A stretch of 64,000 nucleotides of DNA from contig JBQTJW010000001.1 in the NCBI GenBank assembly GCA_052386745.1, positions 62,001 through 126,000 of the forward strand. The letters are read 5' to 3'. The stretch is from Panacagrimonas sp052386745 (GTDB taxonomy: Bacteria; Pseudomonadota; Gammaproteobacteria; Nevskiales; Nevskiaceae). The stretch's first letter is position 1. Each line of letters begins with the position of its first letter. The notes beneath the pieces were generated by a model. The model was not told the origin of the DNA, ran no database searches, and was given only the letters and a program-made list of their open reading frames with translations. Made by a program: the position numbers and the translations under genes. Below, in pieces: positions 45,521 through 54,555 of this stretch.

Positions 45521-45933
45521 GTGCTTCTCCAGTTGGGGCCCAGTCTCCGGGCGTGCCGATCAAGGCGCTTCAGCAGAAAAACGAAAACGACAAACCCCGC
45601 GCAGAGGCCGACCGAGAGCGCGCATTGGTCCAGGCGTGGCGGCAGGATCACCACGAAGCCGTGCGCCTTGATGAGCGATGAAAAGCTCGACACGCAGAAG
45701 GGCATCAGGAACAGGCGCAGCGTCGGCCAGAAGCGGAGTTGCCGGAACCCGCCCGTGCTCACGCTGAGCACCAGGCCCGTGCCGATCACCGCGCTGATGC
45801 CGAGCGCGTTCAGCCAGATTGCCGGCGCGGGGTCGAAGTAGCTCCAGAGCGTCACCAGGTACCAGATCAGGTAGCACCACAGCACGACGCGACCGGGGCC
45901 GAGGCCGGCAAAGTAGCGGACCAGTGCGGGCAT
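45517..45933 (-). CDS. Small membrane protein coupled to cynS
   Basis: A 138-residue hydrophobic protein with about four predicted membrane segments (around residues 15-32, 38-57, 66-88 and 107-128). I do not recognise a family. The start MPALVRYFAG at 45933 fits the hydrophobic layout; longer in-frame starts cross the terminator of the nrt genes and are rejected. It overlaps cynS by 4 nt, so the two are translated together. It could help cyanate, bicarbonate or ammonia cross the membrane, but nothing in the sequence proves this. Confidence 0.75.
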   Translation of the reverse strand: MPALVRYFAGLGPGRVVLWCYLIWYLVTLWSYFDPAPAIWLNALGISAVIGTGLVLSVSTGGFRQLRFWPTLRLFLMPFCVSSFSSLIKAHGFVVILPPRLDQCALSVGLCAGFVVFVFLLKRLDRHARRLGPNWRST

Positions 45934-45965
45934 CCGGGCTCCCGAATCCTCTCCAGCTCCGCAGG

Positions 45966-46010
45966 AAAAAGCCCTGCCGGGCACCGGGCACGAGTCCCGG
46001 TGGGGCAGGG
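45966..46010 (-). terminator. Rho-independent terminator after the nitrate ABC transporter genes
   Basis: On the minus strand CCCTGCC (46004-46010) pairs with GGCAGGG (45972-45978), and CACCGGG with CCCGGTG inside, over a 7-base loop. Five U follow at 45966-45970. It lies 20 bases past the ATPase stop and before the small membrane protein. Confidence 0.85.
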
Positions 46011-46030
46011 AGTCCCCCGGATATCGTGTT

Positions 46031-46831
<801 letters not shown>

Positions 46832-46832
46832 G

Positions 46833-47744
46833 TCACTTGCTCCGGTAGTCGAATCGGTTGGCGATGAGCGTCATGCCCTTCTCGATCAGCATGCCCACGA
46901 GGCCGATCACGATGATGGCGATGAGGATGTGTTCCATGTTCAGGTTGTTCCACTCATCCCACAGCCAGAACCCGATGCCCACGCCACCGGTCAGCATCTC
47001 GCTGGCCACGATGGCGAGCCAGGCCACGCCGAGTGCGAGCTTGGCGCCCGTGAGCACGTACGGGATGGACGCCGGCAGCAGGATGCTGGTGAACACCTTC
47101 CACTCCGACAGCTTCAGGACCCTCGCCACGTTGAGGTAGTCCTGCGGCACGCTGGCGACGCCCAGGGCGGTATTGATGAGCATGGGCCAGATGGCGCAGA
47201 TGAAGATGGTGAAGATGGCCGCAGGATTGGCCGCTTCGAACACTGCCAGCCCGATCGGCAGCCAGGCCAGCGGCGACACCGGCCTCAGCATGCTGACGAT
47301 GGGCTGGAATGCCCGGTTCAGCAGCGTGAAGCGGCCGAGCGCAAATCCAAGCGGAATGCCGATCAGCGCCGCCATGCCGAACCCTTGCGCCACCCGCCAG
47401 AGCGACGCCAGCAGATTCCAGCCAATCCCCTGGTCGTTCGGGCCCGCCGAGTAGAACGGATCGGAGAACACATCGATCGCCGAAACCAAGGTGCGGCCGG
47501 GGCCCGGCAGATAGTCGGATGTTCCCGAGATGGCGGCCCAGATCAGGATGAAGGCGCCAACACCCACCACTGGCGGCAATGCGCCGCCCAGGACCTGCCG
47601 GAGCCGCGTCGCCGCCATCGAGACCGGCGGCGGCAGCCTGAGCGGTGGCGTGGTGCGCAGTGGTGCATCGTTGGCGGGCGCGGGCACTTTCATTCCGGTC
47701 ACCGGCTCATCATTGGTGCGTGAAAACTTCAGCAGGGCAGCCAT
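46833..47744 (-). CDS. nrtB: Nitrate ABC transporter permease
   Basis: A 303-residue inner-membrane permease with about six segments and the EAA loop RVLKLSEWKVFTSILLPASIPYVLTG (given in two parts: RVLKLSEWKVF and LPASIPYVLTG). A proline-rich cytoplasmic leader of about 50 residues precedes the first segment (VVGVGAFILIWAAI). The family is NtrB/NrtB of nitrate, cyanate and bicarbonate transporters. It lies 9 bases after nrtA and 1 base before the ATPase gene. Confidence 0.94.
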   Translation of the reverse strand: MAALLKFSRTNDEPVTGMKVPAPANDAPLRTTPPLRLPPPVSMAATRLRQVLGGALPPVVGVGAFILIWAAISGTSDYLPGPGRTLVSAIDVFSDPFYSAGPNDQGIGWNLLASLWRVAQGFGMAALIGIPLGFALGRFTLLNRAFQPIVSMLRPVSPLAWLPIGLAVFEAANPAAIFTIFICAIWPMLINTALGVASVPQDYLNVARVLKLSEWKVFTSILLPASIPYVLTGAKLALGVAWLAIVASEMLTGGVGIGFWLWDEWNNLNMEHILIAIIVIGLVGMLIEKGMTLIANRFDYRSK

Positions 47745-47753
47745 GGGGACTCC

Positions 47754-49022
47754 TCAAGCCTTGATCTTGAACGCCGCGGCGTATTCCGCCGGCTTGTTCG
47801 GATCAAACACCGTGCCGTCGAACAGCGTCTCCGACTTCATGGTGGCAGCGGGCACGGAAATGCCGAGCGCCTTGGCCACCTCGGTGTAGAGCTCGACGTG
47901 GTTCACTGCCTTTGCCGTCGCCAGGTAATCGATGTCCGTCTTCAGCAAGCCCCAGCGGCGCTGCTGGGTGAGGAACCAGATTCCGTGGGAGACGTAAGGG
48001 AAGTTCACCTGGCCGTCGTTGAAGAACTTCATGTAGTCCGGGTCGTCCCAGGACTTGCCCAGGCCATCCTCGTACTTGCCCTGCATGCGGCCCAGGATGA
48101 CCGGCGCCGGCGCGTTGACGTAGCTCTTGCCGCCGATGACCTCGCTCACGTTCGCGCGGTTGCTCATGGTGTCGATGTACTGGCTGGCTTCGAGCACCGC
48201 CGCCATCATCGCGCGGGTGGTGTTGGGGTACTTGTCGACGAATTCCTTGGTCGTGCCCAGCACCTTTTCTGGATGATTTTTCCAGATCGCCTGCGTGGTG
48301 GTGGCGGTGAATCCGATCTTGTCGAAGATGGCCCGCGCGTTCCACGGCTCGCCCACGCAGTAGCCGTCCATGTTGCCCACGCGCATGTTCGCCACCATCT
48401 GCGGAGGCGGGATGGTGATGTTCTTCACGTCGTTGAACGGATCGATCCCGTGCGCCGCCAGCCAGTAGTACAGCCACATCGCGTGCGTGCTGGTCGGGAA
48501 GGTCTGCGCAAACACGTACTCGCGCGCTTTCTTGTCCACCAGCTTCTTCAGGCTGGCACCATCGGTGGCACCGGCATCCTTGAGCTTGTTCGACAGCGTG
48601 ATGGCCTGGCCATTGTGGTTCAGACCCATGAGGATGGCCATGTCCTTCTTCTGCGAGCCAATCCCCAGGTGGGCGCCGTAGATCAGGCCATACAGCACGT
48701 GCGCGGCATCGAGCTGCCCGAGCAGCAGCTTGTCGCGCACCGCGGCCCAGCTCGCCTCCTTGGAGATGGTGACGTTGAGGCCGTATTTCTTGAAGATTCC
48801 CAACTCACCGGCCATGACCACGCTGGCGCAATCGGTGAGCGGAATGAAACCGATGTTGAGGTCGGTTTTTTCCGGCTTGCCGAAGTCGGCGGCAAAGGCA
48901 TTGGTGATGAATGCGGGCGCCACACCGCCAAAGATCGAGGCAGCGGCAAAGGCCAGCGTGCCGCGCACGAACTCGCGGCGCGATAGCGTCTGATTTTGAG
49001 ACGAGTCAACAATGGGATTCAC
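47754..49022 (-). CDS. nrtA: Nitrate ABC transporter substrate-binding protein, Tat-exported
   Basis: A 422-residue NrtA/CmpA-family binding protein. The twin-arginine signal SRREFVRG (residues 14-21) is followed by a hydrophobic run and an AFA-AD cleavage region. The domain begins LNIGFIPLTDCASVVMA and has the anion-binding region FAQTFPTSTHAMWLYYWL and DGYCVGEPWNARA. It captures nitrate (possibly nitrite or cyanate) in the periplasm for NrtB and the ATPase. It is a paralogue of the cytoplasmic sensor NasS encoded upstream. Confidence 0.94.
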   Translation of the reverse strand: MNPIVDSSQNQTLSRREFVRGTLAFAAASIFGGVAPAFITNAFAADFGKPEKTDLNIGFIPLTDCASVVMAGELGIFKKYGLNVTISKEASWAAVRDKLLLGQLDAAHVLYGLIYGAHLGIGSQKKDMAILMGLNHNGQAITLSNKLKDAGATDGASLKKLVDKKAREYVFAQTFPTSTHAMWLYYWLAAHGIDPFNDVKNITIPPPQMVANMRVGNMDGYCVGEPWNARAIFDKIGFTATTTQAIWKNHPEKVLGTTKEFVDKYPNTTRAMMAAVLEASQYIDTMSNRANVSEVIGGKSYVNAPAPVILGRMQGKYEDGLGKSWDDPDYMKFFNDGQVNFPYVSHGIWFLTQQRRWGLLKTDIDYLATAKAVNHVELYTEVAKALGISVPAATMKSETLFDGTVFDPNKPAEYAAAFKIKA

Positions 49023-49079
49023 GGATCAAACTCCTTGCATTTCCGGGGCGGCTTCTTGAGAGCTGAGTGCTGACGGCCT

Positions 49080-50429
49080 TCAGAACTTGTATTCGGCGTA
49101 TAGCCACAGCTTGTCGGTGTCGAAAGTCTTCGGCGGTGAACCCGGCGGCGTGGCGGGAACGAAGGTGGGGAACTCCTCGGCCGAGTACGCCGCGTACTTG
49201 GCGAACAAGGTGAGGTTCTCGATCATCTTGTAACTCGCCAGCAGGTCGATTTCGTCGCCGTAGTCGATGCTGTCCTCGTCGGATTCAAACTGGTGGTACA
49301 CCGCCATCAGGCCGACCTGGCCCAGGTTTGCGTTGATCGCGGCATAGGAGCGCACGAGGCCAGCCAGGGGGGTGATCAGGAACTGGTCGGCCCAGCCGTC
49401 GAAGGCGTGGATGGTGGAAAGCGGCGTCTGGAAACTGTGATTGACACCATCGCCTTCCAGCGTTTCGTGGCCGAGCGTGAGCTTGACCTTGCCGTAGGTC
49501 ACGGCCGCTTCGATCAGCGTGTACGCCGCGTCCACGGTGTCGAGGGAGTCCTTGTATTGCTGCTGGTCGGCATACTCCAGGGCGTACGAGAACGTGAACG
49601 GGGCCACCGGGATGGCGCCGGTCGCACGCAGGCCGATCGTCTGGGTGTCCTTGAACAGGCGAGCGGGGCCGCCACCAGCAGGAATCACATCGAAATCGAG
49701 CAGGTACCCGTACCCTGTCAGCACCAGCTTCTTCTCGATGGCCGCCAACGAGGCGTTGATCAGATGTCCCTTGACGTCGACGTCGTCATCAGCCTCCAGG
49801 GTCACCACCGCCGGGTCCGGGTTGACGTCGTAGTCGAAGAAGCGGAACGAATTGATGTTGGTGAGATAGGCGTAGTTGAACGTCAGCCTGGGGATGAGCG
49901 TTGAGGTCAACAACGTGGCGTCGTAGGTCATTTCGGTCTGGCGCCAGCCCACGTTGCCTACGAATCGGGCGTTGTCGAAGATGATGCGCTGACGCCCGTA
50001 CTTGATCTGCGTCTTGGGCAGGCCGCTGTAACGAATCCAGCCCTGGTTGAGCTCGCTCGTCTTGGCATCGGCAACCACCGGGAACGTGGTCTTGCCATTG
50101 GTCAGGCTGTTGAAATCGTCTTCACCGAGAATCGTCAGGTTCTCGTACTCGATCTGCCCGTCTATCTCGTTCCACTTGCCCGTGGTGTAGCCCAGGCGCG
50201 TGCGAACGGTGAGCGCGTCTGCTTCTTCCTTGAGGTTGTCCTGGTCGACGTGTTCGTAACGCAGGCTGACGTCGAGATTCGGCGTGCCGCCCGAGATATT
50301 GAATGGAAGATTCGACAGGGGATCCGCCGCCGTCGCCGCGAGCGGTGCAATCCCCATTGCCAATGCGGCGACGCCCAGACGGGGCGCCGTTCCCAACCAA
50401 CTGCCCTGCACCGATTTCCTGCTTTTCAT
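49080..50429 (-). CDS. Outer-membrane beta-barrel (porin-like, alginate-export-type) protein in the nitrate operon
   Basis: A 449-residue barrel. The start MKSRKSVQG at 50429 gives a signal peptide ending near residue 35 (APLAATAADP). In-frame sequence upstream is terminator hairpin, not coding. Amphipathic strands run throughout, with WNEIDGQIEYENLTILG and IKYGRQRIIFDNARFVG as in alginate-export-like porins, and the last residue is Phe (WLYAEYKF) as needed for Bam insertion. It is the first gene after the NasT-type leader and just before nrtA, so it probably passes nitrate or related anions across the outer membrane. The substrate is inferred from position only. Confidence 0.85.
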   Translation of the reverse strand: MKSRKSVQGSWLGTAPRLGVAALAMGIAPLAATAADPLSNLPFNISGGTPNLDVSLRYEHVDQDNLKEEADALTVRTRLGYTTGKWNEIDGQIEYENLTILGEDDFNSLTNGKTTFPVVADAKTSELNQGWIRYSGLPKTQIKYGRQRIIFDNARFVGNVGWRQTEMTYDATLLTSTLIPRLTFNYAYLTNINSFRFFDYDVNPDPAVVTLEADDDVDVKGHLINASLAAIEKKLVLTGYGYLLDFDVIPAGGGPARLFKDTQTIGLRATGAIPVAPFTFSYALEYADQQQYKDSLDTVDAAYTLIEAAVTYGKVKLTLGHETLEGDGVNHSFQTPLSTIHAFDGWADQFLITPLAGLVRSYAAINANLGQVGLMAVYHQFESDEDSIDYGDEIDLLASYKMIENLTLFAKYAAYSAEEFPTFVPATPPGSPPKTFDTDKLWLYAEYKF

Positions 50430-50469
50430 GACCCCGAAAACTCCCTGACTGAATAAAAGTGACGGGCAC

Positions 50470-50522
50470 AAAAAAAGACGCCATCCCGCCAGCCGATTTC
50501 TGGCTGGGGAGATGGCGTCTTT
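50470..50522 (-). terminator. Leader terminator (attenuator) upstream of the porin-nrt genes
   Basis: On the minus strand a perfect 12-bp stem AAAGACGCCATC / GATGGCGTCTTT (50511-50522 with 50474-50485) holds an inner 6-bp stem CCAGCC / GGCTGG. It is followed by U7. It lies after nasS and 41 bases before the porin ATG, so transcription of porin-nrtABD must either start beyond it or read through it. Confidence 0.88.
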
Positions 50523-50556
50523 GCCCAATGGTTCTGGTACCGCGGTCAGCGCGTCC

Positions 50557-50597
50557 GGGCCTTCATTGGCCCCAGCGGTTCATTACCGAATCCGCTG
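50557..50597 (-). promoter_or_regulatory. Putative NasT (ANTAR) target: two hairpins with AAUGAA loops
   Basis: Between the nasS stop and the leader terminator, the minus-strand RNA has GGGCC-AAUGAA-GGCCC (50557-50572), a 5-bp stem with a hexaloop. Three bases upstream is CGG-U-AAUGAA-CCG (50576-50588), which lies inside a longer stem CAGCGG/CCGCUG (50573-50597). ANTAR proteins are known to bind paired hairpins whose six-base loops carry A at position 1 and G at position 4. AAUGAA fits both. The second hairpin needs a bulged U to make a hexaloop, so pairing is tentative. Confidence 0.55.
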
Positions 50598-50625
50598 CTC
50601 ACGCTGTCGCATCAAGCAACAGCAA

Positions 50626-51693
50626 TCAGCGTGCCATTCGCTCCGGCATCGAGTCGGCGATGGCCGCCGCCTGTGCGTGAACGCGAACATCGAAGGTCCC
50701 CTGCGGAACCTCGGCAACCGGTGCCGCAATATCCAGTTGCGACCAGCGACGCATCTGCGCAATGAACCAGCGGGCGTCGTCGTGATGGGGGCTGGCCGCT
50801 TCGCGCGCACCGAACTTGAAGGCCGGGCCGCGGGGGTCGGAGCCGTCGTCGGTCATCGCGTACCGCAGCGATTCGTCTGGTGCCGCAATCAATCGTGCAT
50901 CGATGAGCATCTGCGCGGCCTGGCTGCGATTGCCCGGTTGTTCGAGCCACCTGCCGGCTTCAACCAGGGCTGCGACCAGAGCGAGATGGGAATGCGCATT
51001 CAAGCTTGCCCAATCACGCGTCACGCCGAGCACCTTTTCGGCGCAGTCGGCGCGAAGCTGGTGCGTGGCAACCAGTCGCTTGCCCACGCCTTCGAGCTCG
51101 GCAGCCATGCCCCAGGGCGCGCCGACGCAGTAGCCGTCGATGCGCCCCTTGCGCAGATGGTCCAGCACCAGGGGCGGCGGAATCACGATCAGGCTGACGT
51201 CATGGTCGGGATCGATGGCGGATGCTGCCAGCCAGTCACGCAGCAGGTAATGGTGCGTGGAAAACGGAAAGACGTGTGCAAACACGCGCCGCGGCTTTCC
51301 CTCCCGGCGATCGCGTTCGATCACCCGGCGCAGCGCCCACCCGGCTGCAATCGGCTCCGGCGGTGGCGCGCCCATCGCGTCGAACAGGGCCTGCGAAACC
51401 GTGATGCTGTTGCCGTTGCGCGACAGCGTGAGCGCGGTCTGCATGGGGACGCCCAGGCGATCGGCGCCGAGGTTTGCGGCCAGCGGCATGGGCGCCAGCA
51501 GTTGGGCGGCGTCGAGCATTCCGGTGGCGAGCTTGTCGCGCACGCTGGCCCAGGAAGCTTCAAGGCAAAGCTCCACCTGCAGACCCTGCCCGGCAAAGAA
51601 CCCCATATCGCGCGCCACCAGGAACGGTGCGGCGTCCGCGAGCGGCAACATGCCGACGCGCAGCGCCGTGTGCTGGCTCCCGCGGGACTTCAC
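50626..51693 (-). CDS. nasS: NasS, nitrate-sensing NrtA-like protein
   Basis: A 355-residue member of the NrtA/CmpA family without a signal peptide (MKSRGSQHTALRVGMLPLADAAPF), so cytoplasmic. The ligand region is FAHVFPFSTHHYLLRDWLAA and IDGYCVGAPWGMAAE, parallel to NrtA. In Azotobacter, Paracoccus and Pseudomonas, NasS holds NasT inactive until nitrate or nitrite binds. It lies 79 bases downstream of nasT and directly before the leader it would control through NasT. Confidence 0.9.
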   Translation of the reverse strand: MKSRGSQHTALRVGMLPLADAAPFLVARDMGFFAGQGLQVELCLEASWASVRDKLATGMLDAAQLLAPMPLAANLGADRLGVPMQTALTLSRNGNSITVSQALFDAMGAPPPEPIAAGWALRRVIERDRREGKPRRVFAHVFPFSTHHYLLRDWLAASAIDPDHDVSLIVIPPPLVLDHLRKGRIDGYCVGAPWGMAAELEGVGKRLVATHQLRADCAEKVLGVTRDWASLNAHSHLALVAALVEAGRWLEQPGNRSQAAQMLIDARLIAAPDESLRYAMTDDGSDPRGPAFKFGAREAASPHHDDARWFIAQMRRWSQLDIAAPVAEVPQGTFDVRVHAQAAAIADSMPERMAR

Positions 51694-51772
51694 GAGCAGC
51701 CCCGTGCCGAGGCGGGTCCGTGCATCGAAACGGGAATTCCCACAGTAGAAACCCGCCCCGGGTGCCGCGTGC

Positions 51773-52342
51773 TCACAGCAGTTCTGCCGCGGCGATCAGG
51801 GAGCGTGCGATCTCCCCGAGCCTGACGTTGCGGTCCATCGCCATCTTGCGCAGCAGATCGTATGCGCCGCTCTCGTCCATGCCCTTGCGCTTCATCAATA
51901 ATCCTTTTGCTTTTTCGACGTCGCGGCGATCCGCCAACTTCGTCTTGGTATTTTCCAGTTCCTTGCGCATGCCCTGAAATTCCTGGAAGCGCGCAATGGC
52001 CACCTCGATCACCGGCTGCAGTCGCGAGGGATTCATGCCGTCCACGACGTAGGCCGAAACGCCGGCGCGCATGGCGCGGCGGATCGTCTCCGAGTCGGAC
52101 GTCTGCGCGAACAGCACGATCGGCCGCGGCCGGTCACGTGAAATCTGCCCCAGCGATTCGAGCGTGTCACGGCTGGGGCTGTCGACGTCGATCAGGACAA
52201 TGTCCGGCTGCTGGGTGCTGACCGCATCGAGAATGTCGTCAGTGTCGAGCAGACGGGCCACCACCGTGTGGCCCATTGCGCTCAAGGCGTCGGTGAGCAG
52301 TTGCATGCGCTCCCGATCATCATCCACGAGCATCACACGCAT
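51773..52342 (-). CDS. nasT: NasT, ANTAR-domain antiterminator
   Basis: A 189-residue regulator. The receiver-like domain (about 1-120) has LVDDDRERM and Asp in VLIDVDSPS (about 52). A linking helix and a C-terminal ANTAR RNA-binding domain follow (about 125-185: LADRRDVEKAKGLLMKRKG, ESGAYDLLRKMAMDRN, LGEIARSLI). NasT released from NasS binds leader RNA and prevents termination of nitrate assimilation genes. It is first in the leftward nitrate locus. The 190-base gap to the divergent dehydrogenase gene must hold its promoter; I see no convincing sigma-54 site there. Confidence 0.95.
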   Translation of the reverse strand: MRVMLVDDDRERMQLLTDALSAMGHTVVARLLDTDDILDAVSTQQPDIVLIDVDSPSRDTLESLGQISRDRPRPIVLFAQTSDSETIRRAMRAGVSAYVVDGMNPSRLQPVIEVAIARFQEFQGMRKELENTKTKLADRRDVEKAKGLLMKRKGMDESGAYDLLRKMAMDRNVRLGEIARSLIAAAELL

Positions 52343-52532
52343 GTATGGCTAGGCTTGCCTGTCTGGGTAATGGGGTAGAGGTGCAATAAGCATGCCCTGC
52401 GTCGGCGCGCCAGGCCGCTCGCGGAATCCGATACTTGCGGGCCGTCGTATGACGCTGCTGTCCGGGTGCCATTCACGGCGCGCGTACAGGGCGCTTGGCA
52501 TGGCAAGCCCAAACCGATAATGAGGAGTCGCG

Positions 52533-53762
52533 ATGAACTTCGAACCCAGCGCGCGAAGTGCCAAATTCGTCAGCAAGGTGCGCATGTTCATGCGAGAGCA
52601 CATCTTCCCAGTCGAGAAAACGCATCGGGAGGAGATCCGGTCGGCCGCGCATGGTGGCGACTGGAGGTCCTGGAAAATCCCCCCGCGCGTGGAAGAGCTC
52701 AAGCGCAAGGCGAGGTTACAGGGTCTGTGGAACCTGTTCCTTCCGGACCGCGAACTCGGGGGAGGACTGTCCGTGCTCGAGTACGCGCCGGTGGCCGAAG
52801 AGATGGGGCGCAGCCTGATGGCGCCCGAGATATTCAACTGCTCGGCGCCCGATACCGGCAACATGGAGGTGCTCTGGCGATATGGCTCGCCGGAGCAGAA
52901 GGAGCGCTGGCTCAAGCCGCTGCTCGCCGGTGACATCCGCTCGGTGTTCTGCATGACGGAGCCGGATGTGGCCTCGAGTGATGCCACAAACCTCGAGGCC
53001 ACGGCCGTGATGGACGGGGAACAGGTTGTTCTGGACGGCAGGAAGTGGTGGAGCAGTGGCGTAGGTGATCCGCGCGCCAGATTTGCGATCGTCATGGCGC
53101 GCACCCCTGACGGGACTCGCGACCGCAAGCAACAGCATTCGATGGTGCTGGTGCCGCTGGATGCGCCGGGTGTTTCCATCCAGCGCATGCTCGCGGTACT
53201 GGGCGATCACGACGAGCCGCACGGCCATGGCGAAGTGAGTTTCTCCAACGTGCGCCTGCCTGCCACGAACATCATCGCCGGGGCCGGCCGCGGGTTCGAG
53301 ATCGCGCAGGGAAGGCTCGGTCCTGGCCGCATCCACCACTGCATGCGCGCCATCGGCGCAGCGGAGCAGGCACTGGATTTGACGATCACGCGTGCCATGC
53401 AGCGCGTGGCCTTCGGCAAACCCCTGCTCTACCTCGGCGGCAATCGCGAGCGTCTGGCCGACGCGCGAATTGCCATTGACCAGGCACGCCTGCTGACGCT
53501 TTATGCGGCCTGGAAAATCGACAAGGTCGGCGTACTTGCCGCGATGTCGGAAATTTCCGCCATCAAGGTGGCTGCTCCGCTGATGCTGCGGAACGTGGTG
53601 GACATGGCGATGCAGCTGCACGGCGCAGGCGGGGTTTCGCATGATTTTGCGCTTGCCGGATTTTTCGCCCAGGCGCGCATGCTGAGGCTGGCTGACGGGC
53701 CGGACGAGGTGCATCGAGCCATGATCGCGCGCACCGAACTGGCGAGGCGCGGGTACCATTGA
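52533..53762 (+). CDS. Acyl-CoA dehydrogenase family protein (ACAD10/11-like)
   Basis: A 409-residue FAD enzyme of the acyl-CoA dehydrogenase fold. Signatures are FCMTEPDVASSDATNLEA (flavin region), HQ-type helix ATNIIAGAGRGFEIAQGRLG and the C-terminal LHGAGGVSHDFALAGFFAQAR with RLADGPDEVH. The ADGPDEVH ending places it with ACAD10/11-like bacterial enzymes, several of which act on 4-hydroxyacyl or branched acyl-CoAs. GAGGAG precedes the ATG. A 16-bp inverted repeat GCTTG-N6-CAAGC lies 25 bases upstream (52493-52508). Confidence 0.9.
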   Translation: MNFEPSARSAKFVSKVRMFMREHIFPVEKTHREEIRSAAHGGDWRSWKIPPRVEELKRKARLQGLWNLFLPDRELGGGLSVLEYAPVAEEMGRSLMAPEIFNCSAPDTGNMEVLWRYGSPEQKERWLKPLLAGDIRSVFCMTEPDVASSDATNLEATAVMDGEQVVLDGRKWWSSGVGDPRARFAIVMARTPDGTRDRKQQHSMVLVPLDAPGVSIQRMLAVLGDHDEPHGHGEVSFSNVRLPATNIIAGAGRGFEIAQGRLGPGRIHHCMRAIGAAEQALDLTITRAMQRVAFGKPLLYLGGNRERLADARIAIDQARLLTLYAAWKIDKVGVLAAMSEISAIKVAAPLMLRNVVDMAMQLHGAGGVSHDFALAGFFAQARMLRLADGPDEVHRAMIARTELARRGYH

Positions 53763-53794
53763 TCGCCATCAACGAACCGCGTGGAGAGAAGCGC

Positions 53795-54346
53795 ATGATC
53801 AAACTGTTGGGGATATCAGGCAGCTTGCGGAAGGCTTCCTACAACACCGCACTGTTGCGTGCCGCGGTGGACCTGTGCGGGGCGGACACTTCGCTCGAAA
53901 TCGCCACGCTCCACGGCATCCCGCTTTACGACGGCGATGTGGAGGCGGCGGAGGGCATCCCGGCGCCGGTCGCCGAGTTGAAGGATCGCATCATGGCCTG
54001 CGACGGATTGCTGCTCGCCACGCCCGAGTACAACAACGGCGTGCCCGGGGTCTTCAAGAACGCGATCGACTGGCTTTCGCGTCCGCCGGCCGACACCGCA
54101 AGAGTGTTTGCAAACCGCGCTGTCGCCGTGATGGGTGCGAGCCCGGGAAATTTTGGTACCACGCTGGCGCAATCGCACTGGCTCCCGGTGCTGCGCACGC
54201 TCGGCACGCGTCCATGGTTTGAGGGCCGCCTGATGGTTTCACGCGCGGGGCAGGTGTTCGACGCGTCCGGCGCGCTCGTCGACGATGCGGCCAGGAAGCA
54301 GCTGGAGGCATTCCTTTCGGGATTCGCGAATTTCGTCCGCGCCTGA
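53795..54346 (+). CDS. NAD(P)H-dependent FMN reductase
   Basis: A 183-residue flavodoxin-fold reductase (SsuE/ChrR/YieF type). The FMN phosphate loop is GISGSLRKASYNTALLR (about 6-22), and the second FMN motif is LATPEYNNGVPGVFKNAIDWLSRP (shown here as TPEYNNGVPGVFKNAIDW). The start at 53795 follows GGAGAG by 8 bases; a TTG at 53759 overlapping the previous stop is less likely. It lies 32 bases after the dehydrogenase gene and is probably co-transcribed. It reduces FMN, quinones or chromate in relatives. Confidence 0.93.
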   Translation: MIKLLGISGSLRKASYNTALLRAAVDLCGADTSLEIATLHGIPLYDGDVEAAEGIPAPVAELKDRIMACDGLLLATPEYNNGVPGVFKNAIDWLSRPPADTARVFANRAVAVMGASPGNFGTTLAQSHWLPVLRTLGTRPWFEGRLMVSRAGQVFDASGALVDDAARKQLEAFLSGFANFVRA

Positions 54347-54387
54347 GCGTCGGTGCGCGGGACGGATATGAACGCCTTCACGATGCT

Positions 54388-54463
54388 TGGTGGGTCGTGA
54401 TGGATTCGAACCATCGACCAACTGGTTAAAAGCCAGCTGCTCTACCGACTGAGCTAACGACCC
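54388..54463 (-). tRNA. tRNA-Lys (anticodon TTT)
   Basis: A 76-nt cloverleaf read on the minus strand. The acceptor is GGGTCGT...ACGACCC with an A discriminator and encoded CCA. The D arm is AGCTCAGTCGGTAGAGC, the anticodon loop CTTTTAA gives TTT, and the T arm is GGTTCGAATCC. Confidence 0.97.
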
Positions 54464-54516
54464 ATCTGCTGCCGCTGAACGTTTCTCCAGCGCAGGCCGG
54501 AGCGGTTCGGGCGCGC

Positions 54517-54544
54517 ATGATACTGGAAGCGGCGGCTGTGCCAA
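54517..54544 (-). promoter_or_regulatory. Sigma-70 promoter of tRNA-Lys
   Basis: On the minus strand -35 TTGGCA (54539-54544), a 16-base spacer and -10 TATCAT (54517-54522), each five of six to consensus. A GC-rich discriminator (GCGCGCCC) follows, as in stringently controlled stable-RNA promoters. It lies about 50 bases before the tRNA. Confidence 0.75.
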
Positions 54545-54555
54545 CCCGCCGATGC

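Noticed and set aside
50511..50527. Hairpin with AAAGAC loop as the definite second ANTAR hairpin
   Set aside because: The loop has A1 and G4, but the stem is only three GC pairs plus a bulge, so it is kept as an alternative only.
52493..52508. Inverted repeat GCTTG-N6-CAAGC upstream of the ACAD10/11-like gene as an operator
   Set aside because: Short and without a neighbouring regulator that would use it; could be chance.
52343..52532. Sigma-54 (NtrC-type) promoter for nasT
   Set aside because: TGGCAC occurs on the minus strand but is not followed by TTGC at the required spacing.
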